Below are positions 27,745 through 36,959 of a stretch of 64,000 nucleotides of DNA, one piece after another. The DNA lies in assembly GCF_943192895.1 (NCBI RefSeq), contig NZ_CALPCB010000002.1, positions 225,544-289,543 on the forward strand, read 5' to 3'. This DNA comes from Veillonella_A intestinalis. Lineage in GTDB: Bacteria; Bacillota; Negativicutes; Veillonellales; Veillonellaceae. A program made the position numbers and the translations under genes. Positions within the stretch are counted from its first letter, which is position 1. Each line of letters begins with the position of its first letter. The notes below the pieces were generated by a model, which saw nothing but the letters and a program-made list of their open reading frames with translations, was not told where the DNA came from and did no database searches.

Positions 27745-29535
27745 TTATATCACAACTGACCGTGCTTCCCAAAGGGCAAAGAAAGAACCTTTTTGGGCAA
27801 TGAGAGATTCATAAGTACCAGACTCAACAATTTCTCCTTGCTTAATCAAATATATCTGGTTAGCACTGCGAATAGTAGACAAGCGATGAGCTATACTGAT
27901 GATTGTCTTTTCACCACGAATCGTTTCAATGGATTGTTGAATTAGTTGTTCCGTATGACTATCAATATGTGCCGTAGCTTCGTCAAAAATTAAAACTTGA
28001 CGATCTCGCACCAATACTCTAGCCATGGCTAACAATTGTTTCTGACCAGTTGATAATAAGGATCCTAAATACCCTACCGGTGTATCATAGCCCTGAGGCA
28101 ACCGTTCAATCATAGTATGTAAATGAGCCTTTTGAGCAGCTGTTATAAGAGCACTTTCTGGTATAGCATCATCATAGAGGGATAAATTTTCACGAATCGT
28201 ACCTTTAAATAAATGACTATCCTGAAATACATAGCCCATTACCTCACGTAAAACAGCCGGTGCATATTGAGCCGTATCATAGCCATTAATACGAATAGTC
28301 CCTTTAGTAGGGCGGTAGAACCCCATAAGCAAAGCCATGAGCGTTGACTTGCCCCCGCCAGAAGGGCCAACAATACCAATGAACTGGCCGCCTTGAATAG
28401 TAATTGAAATATCCTTGAGTGCATAATTTTCAGAATTATCATAGGAAAACCATACATGATCAAACTCAATAGTATGAATGGTAGCAAATTCATCAGGCAC
28501 AGTAATAGTTTCAATCGTTGTATCCGCATCTTCATTAATAATAGGTACTAAACGTTCTGCCCCTGCTAAAGCGCTTTGTAAATTATTATATTTTTCAGCA
28601 ATCTCTTTTAAAGGCTGGAAGAATTTATCCATATACTGAATAAAGGCAAATACAGTTCCCGCCTCAGTTACTGAATCAAACCAATTAGTAAAACTAAAAA
28701 TCGCAATAAAAATTACAAACAACATACCATCTACTATTGGTCTAAAAATGGCAAAGGTCTTTACTTCAAATAAACCGGCCTGTAAAAACTCACGACTAAT
28801 ACGATCATATTGCTTAGCCATAATACTTTCCCCAACATAGGACTTTATTATAACAATAAAGTTAAGCATTTCTTGAACAGATGTATTGGAAGCAGCCAGT
28901 TTTGTACGCACGCCACGAAAGGCCTTACGAGCATACTTTTGATACACAAAAATTAACACTGCCATAAGTGGTACCAATAAAGACACGACAGCTGCCAATT
29001 TTGCATTTAAAAAGAACATGGAAATTAAAATACCTATAATCATCAAGGTACTACTGCCAAGTTTTAAAACTACATCAGTATAAAGCGTACGCAAGGATTC
29101 GGTATCATTGGTAACACGAGTTACTAAATTACCAATTGGCAATTCACCAAAGTGGGCCGGCGTACGGGCTAAAATTTTGGCAAACACCGTATTGCGAATT
29201 TCAAAGATAATACGCTGACCAAATTGTTGTAAGGTATAATTGTGAACAAACATAGCGACGATACTCAATGTAATCGTCAAGAAATACAAGCCTGCATATT
29301 CTAAAATAATCCCCACATCTCGTTGTGGAAAGGCTGTATCAATAACCCCCTTAATAAGCATAGGGCGAACTAATTCAAGGCCTAATGCAAACAGTAAAAA
29401 TAAAGCAGCCCAAATAAGCAAGAATTTATGAGGACTAATATACTGTCCCAAACGCCGTAACAATAAGATATCTTCATGTTTAGTAAGAGCTACTTCTTCC
29501 TGCACTGTATAGGAACTACTATGTTGCTTACTCAT
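27745..29535 (-). CDS. Heterodimeric ABC exporter, subunit with complete catalytic residues
   Basis: The 596-aa half-transporter has six membrane helices (about 40-320) and a C-terminal ATPase. Walker A is GPSGGGKST near residue 390, the signature is LSTGQKQ rather than LSGGQ, Walker B is VLIFDEATAHID with the catalytic Glu, and the switch is IAHRLST. Pattern and position identify it as the partner of the next gene (8-bp overlap), as in BmrC/BmrD- or TM287/288-type multidrug or lipid exporters. Substrate unknown. Confidence 0.93.
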   Translation of the reverse strand: MSKQHSSSYTVQEEVALTKHEDILLLRRLGQYISPHKFLLIWAALFLLFALGLELVRPMLIKGVIDTAFPQRDVGIILEYAGLYFLTITLSIVAMFVHNYTLQQFGQRIIFEIRNTVFAKILARTPAHFGELPIGNLVTRVTNDTESLRTLYTDVVLKLGSSTLMIIGILISMFFLNAKLAAVVSLLVPLMAVLIFVYQKYARKAFRGVRTKLAASNTSVQEMLNFIVIIKSYVGESIMAKQYDRISREFLQAGLFEVKTFAIFRPIVDGMLFVIFIAIFSFTNWFDSVTEAGTVFAFIQYMDKFFQPLKEIAEKYNNLQSALAGAERLVPIINEDADTTIETITVPDEFATIHTIEFDHVWFSYDNSENYALKDISITIQGGQFIGIVGPSGGGKSTLMALLMGFYRPTKGTIRINGYDTAQYAPAVLREVMGYVFQDSHLFKGTIRENLSLYDDAIPESALITAAQKAHLHTMIERLPQGYDTPVGYLGSLLSTGQKQLLAMARVLVRDRQVLIFDEATAHIDSHTEQLIQQSIETIRGEKTIISIAHRLSTIRSANQIYLIKQGEIVESGTYESLIAQKGSFFALWEARSVVI

Positions 29536-31288
29536 GAGACACCTCCTTTGCTAATGCCACCATATCCTCTTCTTCCAAGGGCTCATCAATTTGCTGGGCA
29601 TATAACCGGCAATATTCACCATTGAGAGCTAATAACTCTTCATGAGTTCCTTGTTCTACAATGGTCCCCTCTTTAAATACTACAATACGATTGGCCTCAC
29701 GTAAGGCTTCAAGACGCTGTGAAATAAATAATAAAGTTTGTTGGCGACCTTGACGCAAGGTTTTAATGATAGATCTAGCACTAATTGTATCGAGCGCCGA
29801 AAAACTATCATCTAATAATAAATATGGTGCATTTTTATATAGACCGCGCGCTATATTAACTCTTTGTTTTTGACCGCCTGATAAATCAGTACCGCCTTCT
29901 TTAAGTCGTTTAGCCGCCGGCGCTAAGCGTTCACTTAAATCACGTGTTAACGCAGCTCTTTCAGCAGCTTCAGTTAAATCGATAGTATGATTAGAAGCCT
30001 CACCAAAGGCAATATTTTCACCCAAGGTGGTGCCCAATAAAAATGGTTCTGGTGGCACATAGGCAATACTACGCCGCAATACTTGAAGCGGTAATTTCGT
30101 TATATCTTCATCCCCAATATATACACTATTAGCAGGTGTATCATGGAGACGTAATAACAATTTAAATAACGTAGACTTACCCGAACCAGGCCCCCCTACT
30201 ATGCCGATAAATTCGCCAGGCTGAATCGTTAAATTAACATTTTCTAACATAGGAGCCGATGTTTCAGGGTATGTAAAAAATAAGTTACTAATCGTCATAG
30301 TTGTCAGTGGTAACTCACGAGTATCTTCCGTTAATTGTTCTTCCTCAATCATAAGAAAATCATAAATTCGATCTAAAGAGGCTAAGCCTTTTTGCAAGAC
30401 CGATAGTAGCGAGCCTATACCCATAATAGGGCCAATAATTAAACTTAAGTACCCATTAACTGCTACGAAATCCCCTACAGAAATTTCATTGGCAATAATT
30501 AACCGTCCACATACAAAAATAGCTATGGCGTGACACATAAAAGGGGCTACAAAAGTTAATGGTGCTAAAATGGCATCTAATAGAGCCACTCTCATATTTT
30601 TTTCGTAGTTAATTTTATTAATATTTTGGAAACGCCATAAACTGCGCATTTCACGATTAAATGCCCGAATAACAGGCATACCTAAAAATAATTCCTGCGC
30701 AAATTCCGTTAAATCACTATAGGTATTTTGAGCTTCTTTTTGACGTTGACGCATGCGCCGACTTACATAGAGCATGCCAAATAAAATAAAAGGCATCGGC
30801 AATAACGTCATAATAGTCAAAGACACACTAATCTCTTTAGCCATTAAAAAGAACGAACAAATGCCAAAGAAAATGGCATCCACTAAAATCATAACACCAA
30901 GGCCCAGTGAAACTCGTAGGGAAGTAACATCATTAGTCATCAAAGCCATAACCTTACCAGGGCCGTTCTTTTCATAATAAGCAGTAGGAATATATAAGGC
31001 ATGATCAAAAAGACGACGCCGCAATAAAAATTCAAAACGACGAATAGAGCCTAATAGTAAATGGCGTGATCCAAATTTTAGAATGGTAACCGTTATACCT
31101 AACATAAAAAAGTACCCTATATAAGTAGTAAGGCCTTCCTTACCGTAATATAAGGTGTTAATTGATTCCCCAATGAGCCTTGGCACATAGAGAAATAGAA
31201 TATTAATCGTAATCAATAGGACTATACCCAATAAATAAATGGGACCATAGCCTTTGAAAAACTGTGAAAAAATAGTAAGTTTTTTCAT
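29528..31288 (-). CDS. Heterodimeric ABC exporter, subunit with degenerate ATP site
   Basis: The 586-aa half-transporter has an N-terminal six-helix domain and a C-terminal ATPase with Walker A GGPGSGKST and a canonical signature LSGGQKQ. Walker B ends in LLLDDSFSALD, with Asp in place of the catalytic Glu, and the switch histidine is Gln (FISQRLEAL). Together with the partner's LSTGQ signature, this makes one ATP site non-hydrolytic. It is the upstream gene of the pair. Confidence 0.93.
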   Translation of the reverse strand: MKKLTIFSQFFKGYGPIYLLGIVLLITINILFLYVPRLIGESINTLYYGKEGLTTYIGYFFMLGITVTILKFGSRHLLLGSIRRFEFLLRRRLFDHALYIPTAYYEKNGPGKVMALMTNDVTSLRVSLGLGVMILVDAIFFGICSFFLMAKEISVSLTIMTLLPMPFILFGMLYVSRRMRQRQKEAQNTYSDLTEFAQELFLGMPVIRAFNREMRSLWRFQNINKINYEKNMRVALLDAILAPLTFVAPFMCHAIAIFVCGRLIIANEISVGDFVAVNGYLSLIIGPIMGIGSLLSVLQKGLASLDRIYDFLMIEEEQLTEDTRELPLTTMTISNLFFTYPETSAPMLENVNLTIQPGEFIGIVGGPGSGKSTLFKLLLRLHDTPANSVYIGDEDITKLPLQVLRRSIAYVPPEPFLLGTTLGENIAFGEASNHTIDLTEAAERAALTRDLSERLAPAAKRLKEGGTDLSGGQKQRVNIARGLYKNAPYLLLDDSFSALDTISARSIIKTLRQGRQQTLLFISQRLEALREANRIVVFKEGTIVEQGTHEELLALNGEYCRLYAQQIDEPLEEEDMVALAKEVSHE

Positions 31289-31396
31289 TATGTATATCTC
31301 CAGTTGTCATTCAGATATTTTTTGTATCTCTTAAGTTTACATTTTATGTTTCTATTGTATCATATAAAGTATAACATCGAAAATTATCAATTTTTA

Positions 31397-31457
31397 TTTT
31401 ACTTATGCAAAACACCATGATATACTTAATAGTGTCAAGTGAGTGTACAATACACTC
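31397..31457 (+). promoter_or_regulatory. tpx promoter with palindromic operator candidate
   Basis: TTTTAC (31397-31402), an 18-base spacer and TATACT (31421-31426) precede tpx. A 17-bp palindrome, GAGTGTA-CAA-TACACTC, at 31441-31457 lies just past the expected start site. It does not match the PerR box. Confidence 0.5.
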
Positions 31458-31511
31458 GCTATTAAGAACAGAAATGAAATTTTGAAATTAATCTTTAGGA
31501 GGTTATTTATT

Positions 31512-32027
31512 ATGGAAAAACGTACTGGCGTAATCACTTTCGCAGGTAATCCAATGACATTAGTAGGTAAAGAAGTAAAAGTTGGCGAAGCAGCTCCTAA
31601 CTTTACTGTTTTAGATAATGGCTTAGCAGCAAAATCTTTGAAAGACTTCGAAGGTAAAGTAAAAATTATCTCTGTAGTTCCTTCCTTAGATACTGGCGTT
31701 TGTGATGCTCAGACTCGTTGGTTCAACAAAGAAGCAACTGAACTTTCCAATGATGTAGTTGTATTAACTATTTCCATGGACCTTCCATTCGCTCAAAAAC
31801 GTTGGTGCGGTGCTGCTGGTGTTGAAAATGTAGTAACTCTTTCTGACCATAAAGATGCAAGCTTCGGCGAAGCTTATGGTTTCTTGATTGAAGAACTTCG
31901 TCTTTTAACTCGTGGTATCGTAGTTATCGACAAAGATGACAAAGTAGCCTATGTTGAATATGTACCAGAAGTAACTCAATCTGTTAACTTTGATGCGGCT
32001 GTTGATGCTGTAAAAAAATTAATCTAA
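31512..32027 (+). CDS. tpx: Thiol peroxidase (2-Cys peroxiredoxin)
   Basis: The 171-aa enzyme has peroxidatic Cys64 in SLDTGVCDAQTRWFN and resolving Cys99 in KRWCGA, the atypical 2-Cys Tpx pattern. The ATG at 31512 follows a strong AGGAGG, so upstream in-frame codons are leader. It reduces peroxides using thioredoxin. It is the only plus-strand core gene in a minus-strand region, with its own promoter and terminator. Strong RBS and clean terminator suggest high expression in an oxygen-sensitive host. Confidence 0.96.
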   Translation: MEKRTGVITFAGNPMTLVGKEVKVGEAAPNFTVLDNGLAAKSLKDFEGKVKIISVVPSLDTGVCDAQTRWFNKEATELSNDVVVLTISMDLPFAQKRWCGAAGVENVVTLSDHKDASFGEAYGFLIEELRLLTRGIVVIDKDDKVAYVEYVPEVTQSVNFDAAVDAVKKLI

Positions 32028-32095
32028 TATAAGTTTACTTGTTATCCCTGTACTACTGTAGTATTTACTATGGTAGACATGATGATATGTACGCC

Positions 32096-32130
32096 AAAAG
32101 GGCTGTAGCCATTGCTACAGCCCTTTTTTT
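32096..32130. terminator. Intrinsic terminator of tpx, probably bidirectional
   Basis: A stem of AAAGGGCTGTAGC with GCTACAGCCCTTT, loop CATT, runs into seven Ts on plus. On minus the stem is followed by TTTTGGC, so it may also end the toxin-antitoxin transcript. Confidence 0.9.
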
Positions 32131-32172
32131 ATTTCACAAATAGTTTAATATCTAAAATACTTTCAAGATAAA

Positions 32173-32502
32173 TTAATAGTTTTCAAAATCATAATAGGTT
32201 AATAGTTGTTGAATAGCATAGATATCAAATGCATCTAAATCCCCTATTTTTGATTTAAAGTCCTTTTCTTTTAATTTTAATGGTTGACTCAATCGAACAG
32301 TTGAAGGACGCTCCAAACCAGCTTCATTCCATTTCATTAAATCAAACTCTCCATTGAAATTTTTCCTAGGACCATGACTTGTTACTTTTAAAGATAAAAT
32401 ATAAGCTTGATTATTTTCTAAGACTATAACTGGTCTTGTTTTAGCTTGATTTGAATCTTCAAATTTAACTAACGCCCACCATACTTCCCATTCATTCGGC
32501 AT
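32173..32502 (-). CDS. PemK/MazF-like toxin of a Panacea toxin-antitoxin pair
   Basis: The 109-aa protein starts MPNEWEVWWALVKFED and has the MazF-type strand RPVIVLENN, then LSLKVTSHGPR and STVRLSQPLKL. The ATG at 32500-32502 lies inside the end of the antitoxin gene (11-bp overlap), the usual coupling for such pairs. MazF/PemK toxins cut mRNA; the family also includes DNA-gyrase inhibitors, so activity is inferred. Weak homology leaves some doubt. Confidence 0.82.
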   Translation of the reverse strand: MPNEWEVWWALVKFEDSNQAKTRPVIVLENNQAYILSLKVTSHGPRKNFNGEFDLMKWNEAGLERPSTVRLSQPLKLKEKDFKSKIGDLDAFDIYAIQQLLTYYDFENY

Positions 32503-33037
32503 AATCCATGTCCTTTGGCAAAACAAGTACATCATCTGCAGTATCTCTATGCCCTACAAATTGTGAATTAGCAAATAAAGGTTTAAAATCTTCTACAATA
32601 TCTTTATCTTTAAAATAATCTTCTATAATTTCATTATCAATAATTTTGTGAGTATTAATTTTATAGGTTTTTCTCCACGGCCCATCACTTTCATGACTCA
32701 TTTTAACTAGAGCTGAAGTAGAAATAGTATTATAAGTACGAAGTACGTCAATAAGATATAATTGTTCTTTACGCGATAATTTACTTCTATCAAATGGCTC
32801 ACTTTGAATTCCATTTCTGCCAAAATGTTTATATCTTTCATAGACTTCTGGTAAAACTGGTCCAAATTGCCAAGCTTCAAAAGACTCATCAATTAGAGCA
32901 TATCCAAGTTTTTTAAAACTAGCTGCTTGTGCAAAATATAATAATTTATTCAGACGTAAATTAGTCATAAGGTCTTCATTAGGATTATTATTAACTAATT
33001 CAATGAAAAATTTAGCAACATCAATCGCTTTAGCCAT
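32492..33037 (-). CDS. Panacea-domain (DUF4065/SocA-like) antitoxin
   Basis: The 181-aa protein has the Panacea signature: LRLNKLLYFAQAASFKKLGY, then FEAWQFGPVLPEVYERYKHFG and HESDGPWRKTY. Panacea proteins act as antitoxins to many unrelated toxins. It is the first gene of the pair, with a promoter at 33092-33119. The C-terminal ~50 residues are variable in the family and probably contact the toxin. Confidence 0.87.
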   Translation of the reverse strand: MAKAIDVAKFFIELVNNNPNEDLMTNLRLNKLLYFAQAASFKKLGYALIDESFEAWQFGPVLPEVYERYKHFGRNGIQSEPFDRSKLSRKEQLYLIDVLRTYNTISTSALVKMSHESDGPWRKTYKINTHKIIDNEIIEDYFKDKDIVEDFKPLFANSQFVGHRDTADDVLVLPKDMDYAE

Positions 33038-33091
33038 AGAAATACACCACCTTTCGTTGGAATGTATATACTATTTATTAATTTCAACTTT

Positions 33092-33119
33092 ATTATACTC
33101 GTTCTTACTCTTTTAGTAA
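33092..33119 (-). promoter_or_regulatory. Promoter of the toxin-antitoxin pair with inverted repeat
   Basis: On minus, TTACTA (33114-33119), a 16-base spacer and TATAAT (33092-33097). An inverted repeat TTACT-5-AGTAA overlaps the -35 element, consistent with autoregulation. Confidence 0.55.
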
Positions 33120-33128
33120 ATCCATAAT

Positions 33129-33168
33129 AAAAAGGCTGCAACTTAGACTCATGCTTAAGTTACAGCCT
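33129..33168 (-). terminator. Intrinsic terminator of the mtaD operon
   Basis: On minus, AAGGCTGTAACTTA pairs with TAAGTTGCAGCCTT (one G-U) and runs into TTTTATTA. It starts 15 bp after the mtaD stop. Confidence 0.85.
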
Positions 33169-33182
33169 TACCATATTGTTTA

Positions 33183-34517
33183 CTATTTCACAAACACTTT
33201 TGTTTTATTCATCACATCATAACGCAATTGTTCTTCGTCAATCGTCAATAATTCACGATCTTTCATAACAACTTTACCTGCAACAATAGTTGTCTGCACA
33301 TCAGAAGAATTAGCTGCATAAACTAAAGAGGCTACATCATTATAACGTGGTAACCAATGCATACCCGTTACATCATACAAACAAATATCTGCACGATACC
33401 CTTCTTTAATGAGCCCCAAATCCTGATAATCTAATACTTTGGCCCCTTCTACAGTTCCAAGTGCTAAGGCTTGATGAGCCGGAATGGCTTTAGGGTCAAA
33501 ATGAGTTGCTTTATGTAAAGTAGCTACTAAGCGAACTTCTTCAAGCATATCGGCATTGTTATTGCTAGCAGAGCCATCAGTACCAAGACCAACTGTAATC
33601 CCCTTGGCTAACATGGCTGGTACATCGGCAATACCACTAGCTAATTTAAGATTAGACTGTGGATTATGAGCTACGCGAACATTCTTAGCCTTCATAATCT
33701 CCAAATCGTCTTCTGTTAAATGAACGCCATGAGCCGCAACACAGCCCGTATCAAATACACCTAAATCATTGAAATGAGCAATTGGTGTTTTACCAGTAGC
33801 TTTAATTACATTGTCTACTTCCCCTTTTGTTTCACAAAGGTGAATATGAATTTGTGCGCCTATATCATGGCTTAACTCCATAACTTTACGCATATAGTCA
33901 TCAGGACAAGTATATGGCGCGTGAGGCCCTAACATAACTTTAATGCGATCATGGTCAAAACCATGCCAGTTAGTAAACAACTCACGACTTTCTACAAGAG
34001 CTTGGTCAGCTGTTGGTGCAACCCCAGCCATACCACGGGATAAAACAGCACGAATACCGGTTTCTTTTACAACTCTTGCTGTATCCTCCATAAAGAAATA
34101 CATATCACTAAAGCAAGTTGTGCCACTGCGGAACATCTCTGCAATACCAAGACGAGTCCCCACCTCTACTAAATCATTAGTCAATTTAGCTTCAGCGGGC
34201 CAAATAGCATTTTGAAGCCAGTCCATGAGTTCTAAATCATCTGCATAATTACGGAATAAACCCATAGCAATATGAGTATGTGTATTCACTAAGCCTGGAG
34301 CTGCTACACGCCCATTACCATCTAGTATATAAGCTGCATTTCCCGATTCTTTAGTAATCAGCTCTTGTCCAAATGGAGTTTTACTTTCTTCTTCTGTCAA
34401 AATTCTATCAATGTAACCATCTTTAATAATTAAAGTTACATTTCTTAGTATATCTTTCCCAGATTCTGCACGTTCCCCTGTAATACAATCAATGTTGCGA
34501 ATTACAATATCAGCCAT
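33183..34517 (-). CDS. mtaD: 5-methylthioadenosine/S-adenosylhomocysteine deaminase
   Basis: The 444-aa amidohydrolase has the metal ligands NTHTHIAMGLFRNYADD (His80, His82), a central HLCETKGE and LGTDGSASNNNADML. These fit the MtaD/SAH-deaminase family (about 430-450 aa), which converts MTA to methylthioinosine and SAH to S-inosylhomocysteine. It follows ahcY by 9 bp. Neighbouring mtnP and mtnA make a purine-thioether role likely. AAGGAG precedes the ATG. Confidence 0.9.
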   Translation of the reverse strand: MADIVIRNIDCITGERAESGKDILRNVTLIIKDGYIDRILTEEESKTPFGQELITKESGNAAYILDGNGRVAAPGLVNTHTHIAMGLFRNYADDLELMDWLQNAIWPAEAKLTNDLVEVGTRLGIAEMFRSGTTCFSDMYFFMEDTARVVKETGIRAVLSRGMAGVAPTADQALVESRELFTNWHGFDHDRIKVMLGPHAPYTCPDDYMRKVMELSHDIGAQIHIHLCETKGEVDNVIKATGKTPIAHFNDLGVFDTGCVAAHGVHLTEDDLEIMKAKNVRVAHNPQSNLKLASGIADVPAMLAKGITVGLGTDGSASNNNADMLEEVRLVATLHKATHFDPKAIPAHQALALGTVEGAKVLDYQDLGLIKEGYRADICLYDVTGMHWLPRYNDVASLVYAANSSDVQTTIVAGKVVMKDRELLTIDEEQLRYDVMNKTKVFVK

Positions 34518-34526
34518 GTTATCTCC

Positions 34527-35771
34527 TTATTGTACTTTATGTAAATAGTCGTATTGTTCCTGTGTAAGTGCATCAATATCATAGCCCATAGAATTTAATT
34601 TAACCTTAGCAATGCGTTCATCTAATTCATGAGGCAAGATATGAACCGTATTTTCCATAGTTGCACCATGGTCTAATAAATATTCTGCCGCTAAGGCCTG
34701 CATAGCAAAGGATAAATCCATAATTTCAGCAGGATGCCCATCACCAGCGGCTAAATTAACAAGACGACCACCAGCTAGTAAATAAAGAATGCGACCATCA
34801 GCAAGTGTATACCCTTCAATATTCTTGCGAACGTTTTGATGCGACACAGCCACTTCAGCTAATTCAACACCATTTACTTCACAGTCAAAATGACCAGCAT
34901 TACACATAATGGCTTTGTCTTTCATAACTTCATAGTGCTCTTTGCGAATGACGTCTTTACAGCCTGTAACTGTAACAAAAATATCACCAATTGGTGCTGC
35001 TTCAATCATAGGCATAACTTTGAAACCATCAAAAACAGCTTCAATCGCTTTAATTGGATCCACTTCTGTTACAATAACATGAGCGCCAAGGCCTTTGGCA
35101 CGCATAGCTACACCTTTACCACACCAACCATAACCAGCAACAACTACATTTTTGCCCGTTACTGTCAAATTAGTAGTACGCATAATCCCATCCCAAACGG
35201 ATTGCCCTGTACCGTAACGATTATCAAAGAGATATTTACAGTAAGAATCATTAACCGCAATCATTGGGAAGGTTAATTTCCCTTCATTGGCTAATGCGTG
35301 TAAACGATGGACACCCGTAGTTGTTTCTTCCGAACCACCAATAAGACGTTCTTTAGCATCTGTTCTTGTTGTATGTAACAAATTAACAAGGTCACCACCA
35401 TCATCAATAATAATGTGTGGTTTGTGATCTAGCGCTTTATTTAAGAACATGAAGTATTCTTCTTCCGTACAATCATACCAAGCATACACGGTAAGTCCCA
35501 TATCAACTAAAGCTGCCGCTACATCATCTTGCGTAGATAATGGATTAGAACCAGTCACGATTACCTCAGCCCCAGCTTCTTTAAGTACCGTTGATAAATA
35601 TGCTGTTTTAGCCTCTAAGTGAACACTTACAACAACCGTTTTACCTTCAAACTTATGACTTGCTTTAAACTCTTCCCGCAAACTATTAAGGGCAGGCATA
35701 AAATTAGATACCCATTCAATTTTTTTACGACCTTCTGGGGCTAAAGCAATGTCACGAATTAATGATTTCAT
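34527..35771 (-). CDS. ahcY: Adenosylhomocysteinase
   Basis: The 414-aa enzyme hydrolyses SAH to adenosine and homocysteine. The NAD-binding motif VVAGYGWCGKGVAMRAKGLG lies mid-protein, and NDSYCKYLFDNRYGTGQSVW and AGHFDCEVNG match the family. The length is that of the shorter bacterial/archaeal type, without the ~40-aa insert of some proteobacterial enzymes. The ATG at 35769-35771 is preferred because GAGG lies 5 bases upstream; an earlier ATG lacks a site. Confidence 0.95.
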   Translation of the reverse strand: MKSLIRDIALAPEGRKKIEWVSNFMPALNSLREEFKASHKFEGKTVVVSVHLEAKTAYLSTVLKEAGAEVIVTGSNPLSTQDDVAAALVDMGLTVYAWYDCTEEEYFMFLNKALDHKPHIIIDDGGDLVNLLHTTRTDAKERLIGGSEETTTGVHRLHALANEGKLTFPMIAVNDSYCKYLFDNRYGTGQSVWDGIMRTTNLTVTGKNVVVAGYGWCGKGVAMRAKGLGAHVIVTEVDPIKAIEAVFDGFKVMPMIEAAPIGDIFVTVTGCKDVIRKEHYEVMKDKAIMCNAGHFDCEVNGVELAEVAVSHQNVRKNIEGYTLADGRILYLLAGGRLVNLAAGDGHPAEIMDLSFAMQALAAEYLLDHGATMENTVHILPHELDERIAKVKLNSMGYDIDALTQEQYDYLHKVQ

Positions 35772-35855
35772 AGGGACCTCTTCTTTCATAATATAGAAAT
35801 GTTTAATCTATGAACTATCATAAACTAAACAAGAAACTTCATTTTATACTTCATT

Positions 35856-36959
35856 TTATTTAACAATCTTTTTCTGTAAATTAGCAATTGCTTTATCATA
35901 TGGTGCTGTCAATACCCCTTCTTCCGTAATAATAGCACTAACTAAGGAATGAGGCGTCACATCAAAAGCAGGATTTAATACTTCAATATCAGCAGGTGCT
36001 GTAGGAATACCACCAAAACAGAGCACTTCTTCAGGACTGCGCATTTCAATAGGAATATCCGAGCCTTTTTGTAAAGTAAAATCAAAGGTACTATATGGAG
36101 CAGCAACATAAAAAGGAATATTATGAGCCTTAGCGGCTAAAGCGACACCATAAGTACCAATCTTATTTGCCACATCGCCATCTGTAGTAATTCGGTCAGC
36201 GCCTACAATAACAGCATCAATTAAACCTTGTTGCATGGCATAAGCAGCCATATTATCGGTTAACAAGGTAACAGGAATCCCATCGTGGTGAAGCTCAAAA
36301 GCAGTTAAACGAGCCCCTTGAAGTAATGGTCTAGTCTCATCGGCATATACTCGTTCCAACTGTCCATTATTATGGAGCTCACGAACTACCCCTAAAGCCG
36401 TACCAAGACCGGCAGTAGCTAAAGCACCTGCATTGCAATGGGTTAAAATACGAATGCCTTGTTGGCCTTCAAATAAAGTAGCCCCTGCTTTAGCCATCGC
36501 TTCATTAAGACGTTGGTCTTCCAAATCAATAGCTTTAGCTTCAGCTTCAATAAGCGGTAACGCAGCTACCATAGTATCGCAAGGAAATACAATATTAGTC
36601 ACGATACGATCAATCGCCCACGCCAAATTAATAGCTGTTGGACGGGTCTCCTTAAGAGTATTCGCAAAATCTAAGAAATTAGCACGTTGAGTCACTTCAT
36701 CAGCCGCTGACTCTATGGCTTCACGGGCTGCTAAGATTAAACCATAACCAGCCGCTACCCCAATAGCTGGTGCACCACGAACACGCAACTTTTTAATAGC
36801 TTCCGCCACTTGACGCCAATCAGTACAATCAATATAAACTTCTTCCGTTGGTAATTTAGTTTGATCTAGCAAAATTAAAGTTTCACCATTCCACTGAATA
36901 CTTTTCATAGACTGGCTCTTTAATGTATTTAATGAGTTAACTGCTTCATGTAAACTCAT
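35856..36959 (-). CDS. mtnA: S-methyl-5-thioribose-1-phosphate isomerase
   Basis: The 367-aa eIF2B-like isomerase has the catalytic Cys in ILTHCNAGALATAGLGTALG and the catalytic Asp in IVGADRITTDGDVANKIGT. It converts methylthioribose-1-phosphate to the ribulose form. Its start overlaps the mtnP stop by 4 bp. The later salvage enzymes (mtnB/C/D/W/X) are not nearby, so the sugar may go to a DHAP-shunt aldolase elsewhere; that is inference. Confidence 0.95.
   Translation of the reverse strand: MSLHEAVNSLNTLKSQSMKSIQWNGETLILLDQTKLPTEEVYIDCTDWRQVAEAIKKLRVRGAPAIGVAAGYGLILAAREAIESAADEVTQRANFLDFANTLKETRPTAINLAWAIDRIVTNIVFPCDTMVAALPLIEAEAKAIDLEDQRLNEAMAKAGATLFEGQQGIRILTHCNAGALATAGLGTALGVVRELHNNGQLERVYADETRPLLQGARLTAFELHHDGIPVTLLTDNMAAYAMQQGLIDAVIVGADRITTDGDVANKIGTYGVALAAKAHNIPFYVAAPYSTFDFTLQKGSDIPIEMRSPEEVLCFGGIPTAPADIEVLNPAFDVTPHSLVSAIITEEGVLTAPYDKAIANLQKKIVK

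Noticed and set aside
34890..35276. Plus-strand open frame of 128 codons opposite ahcY
   Set aside because: A shadow of a highly conserved gene with no ribosome site.
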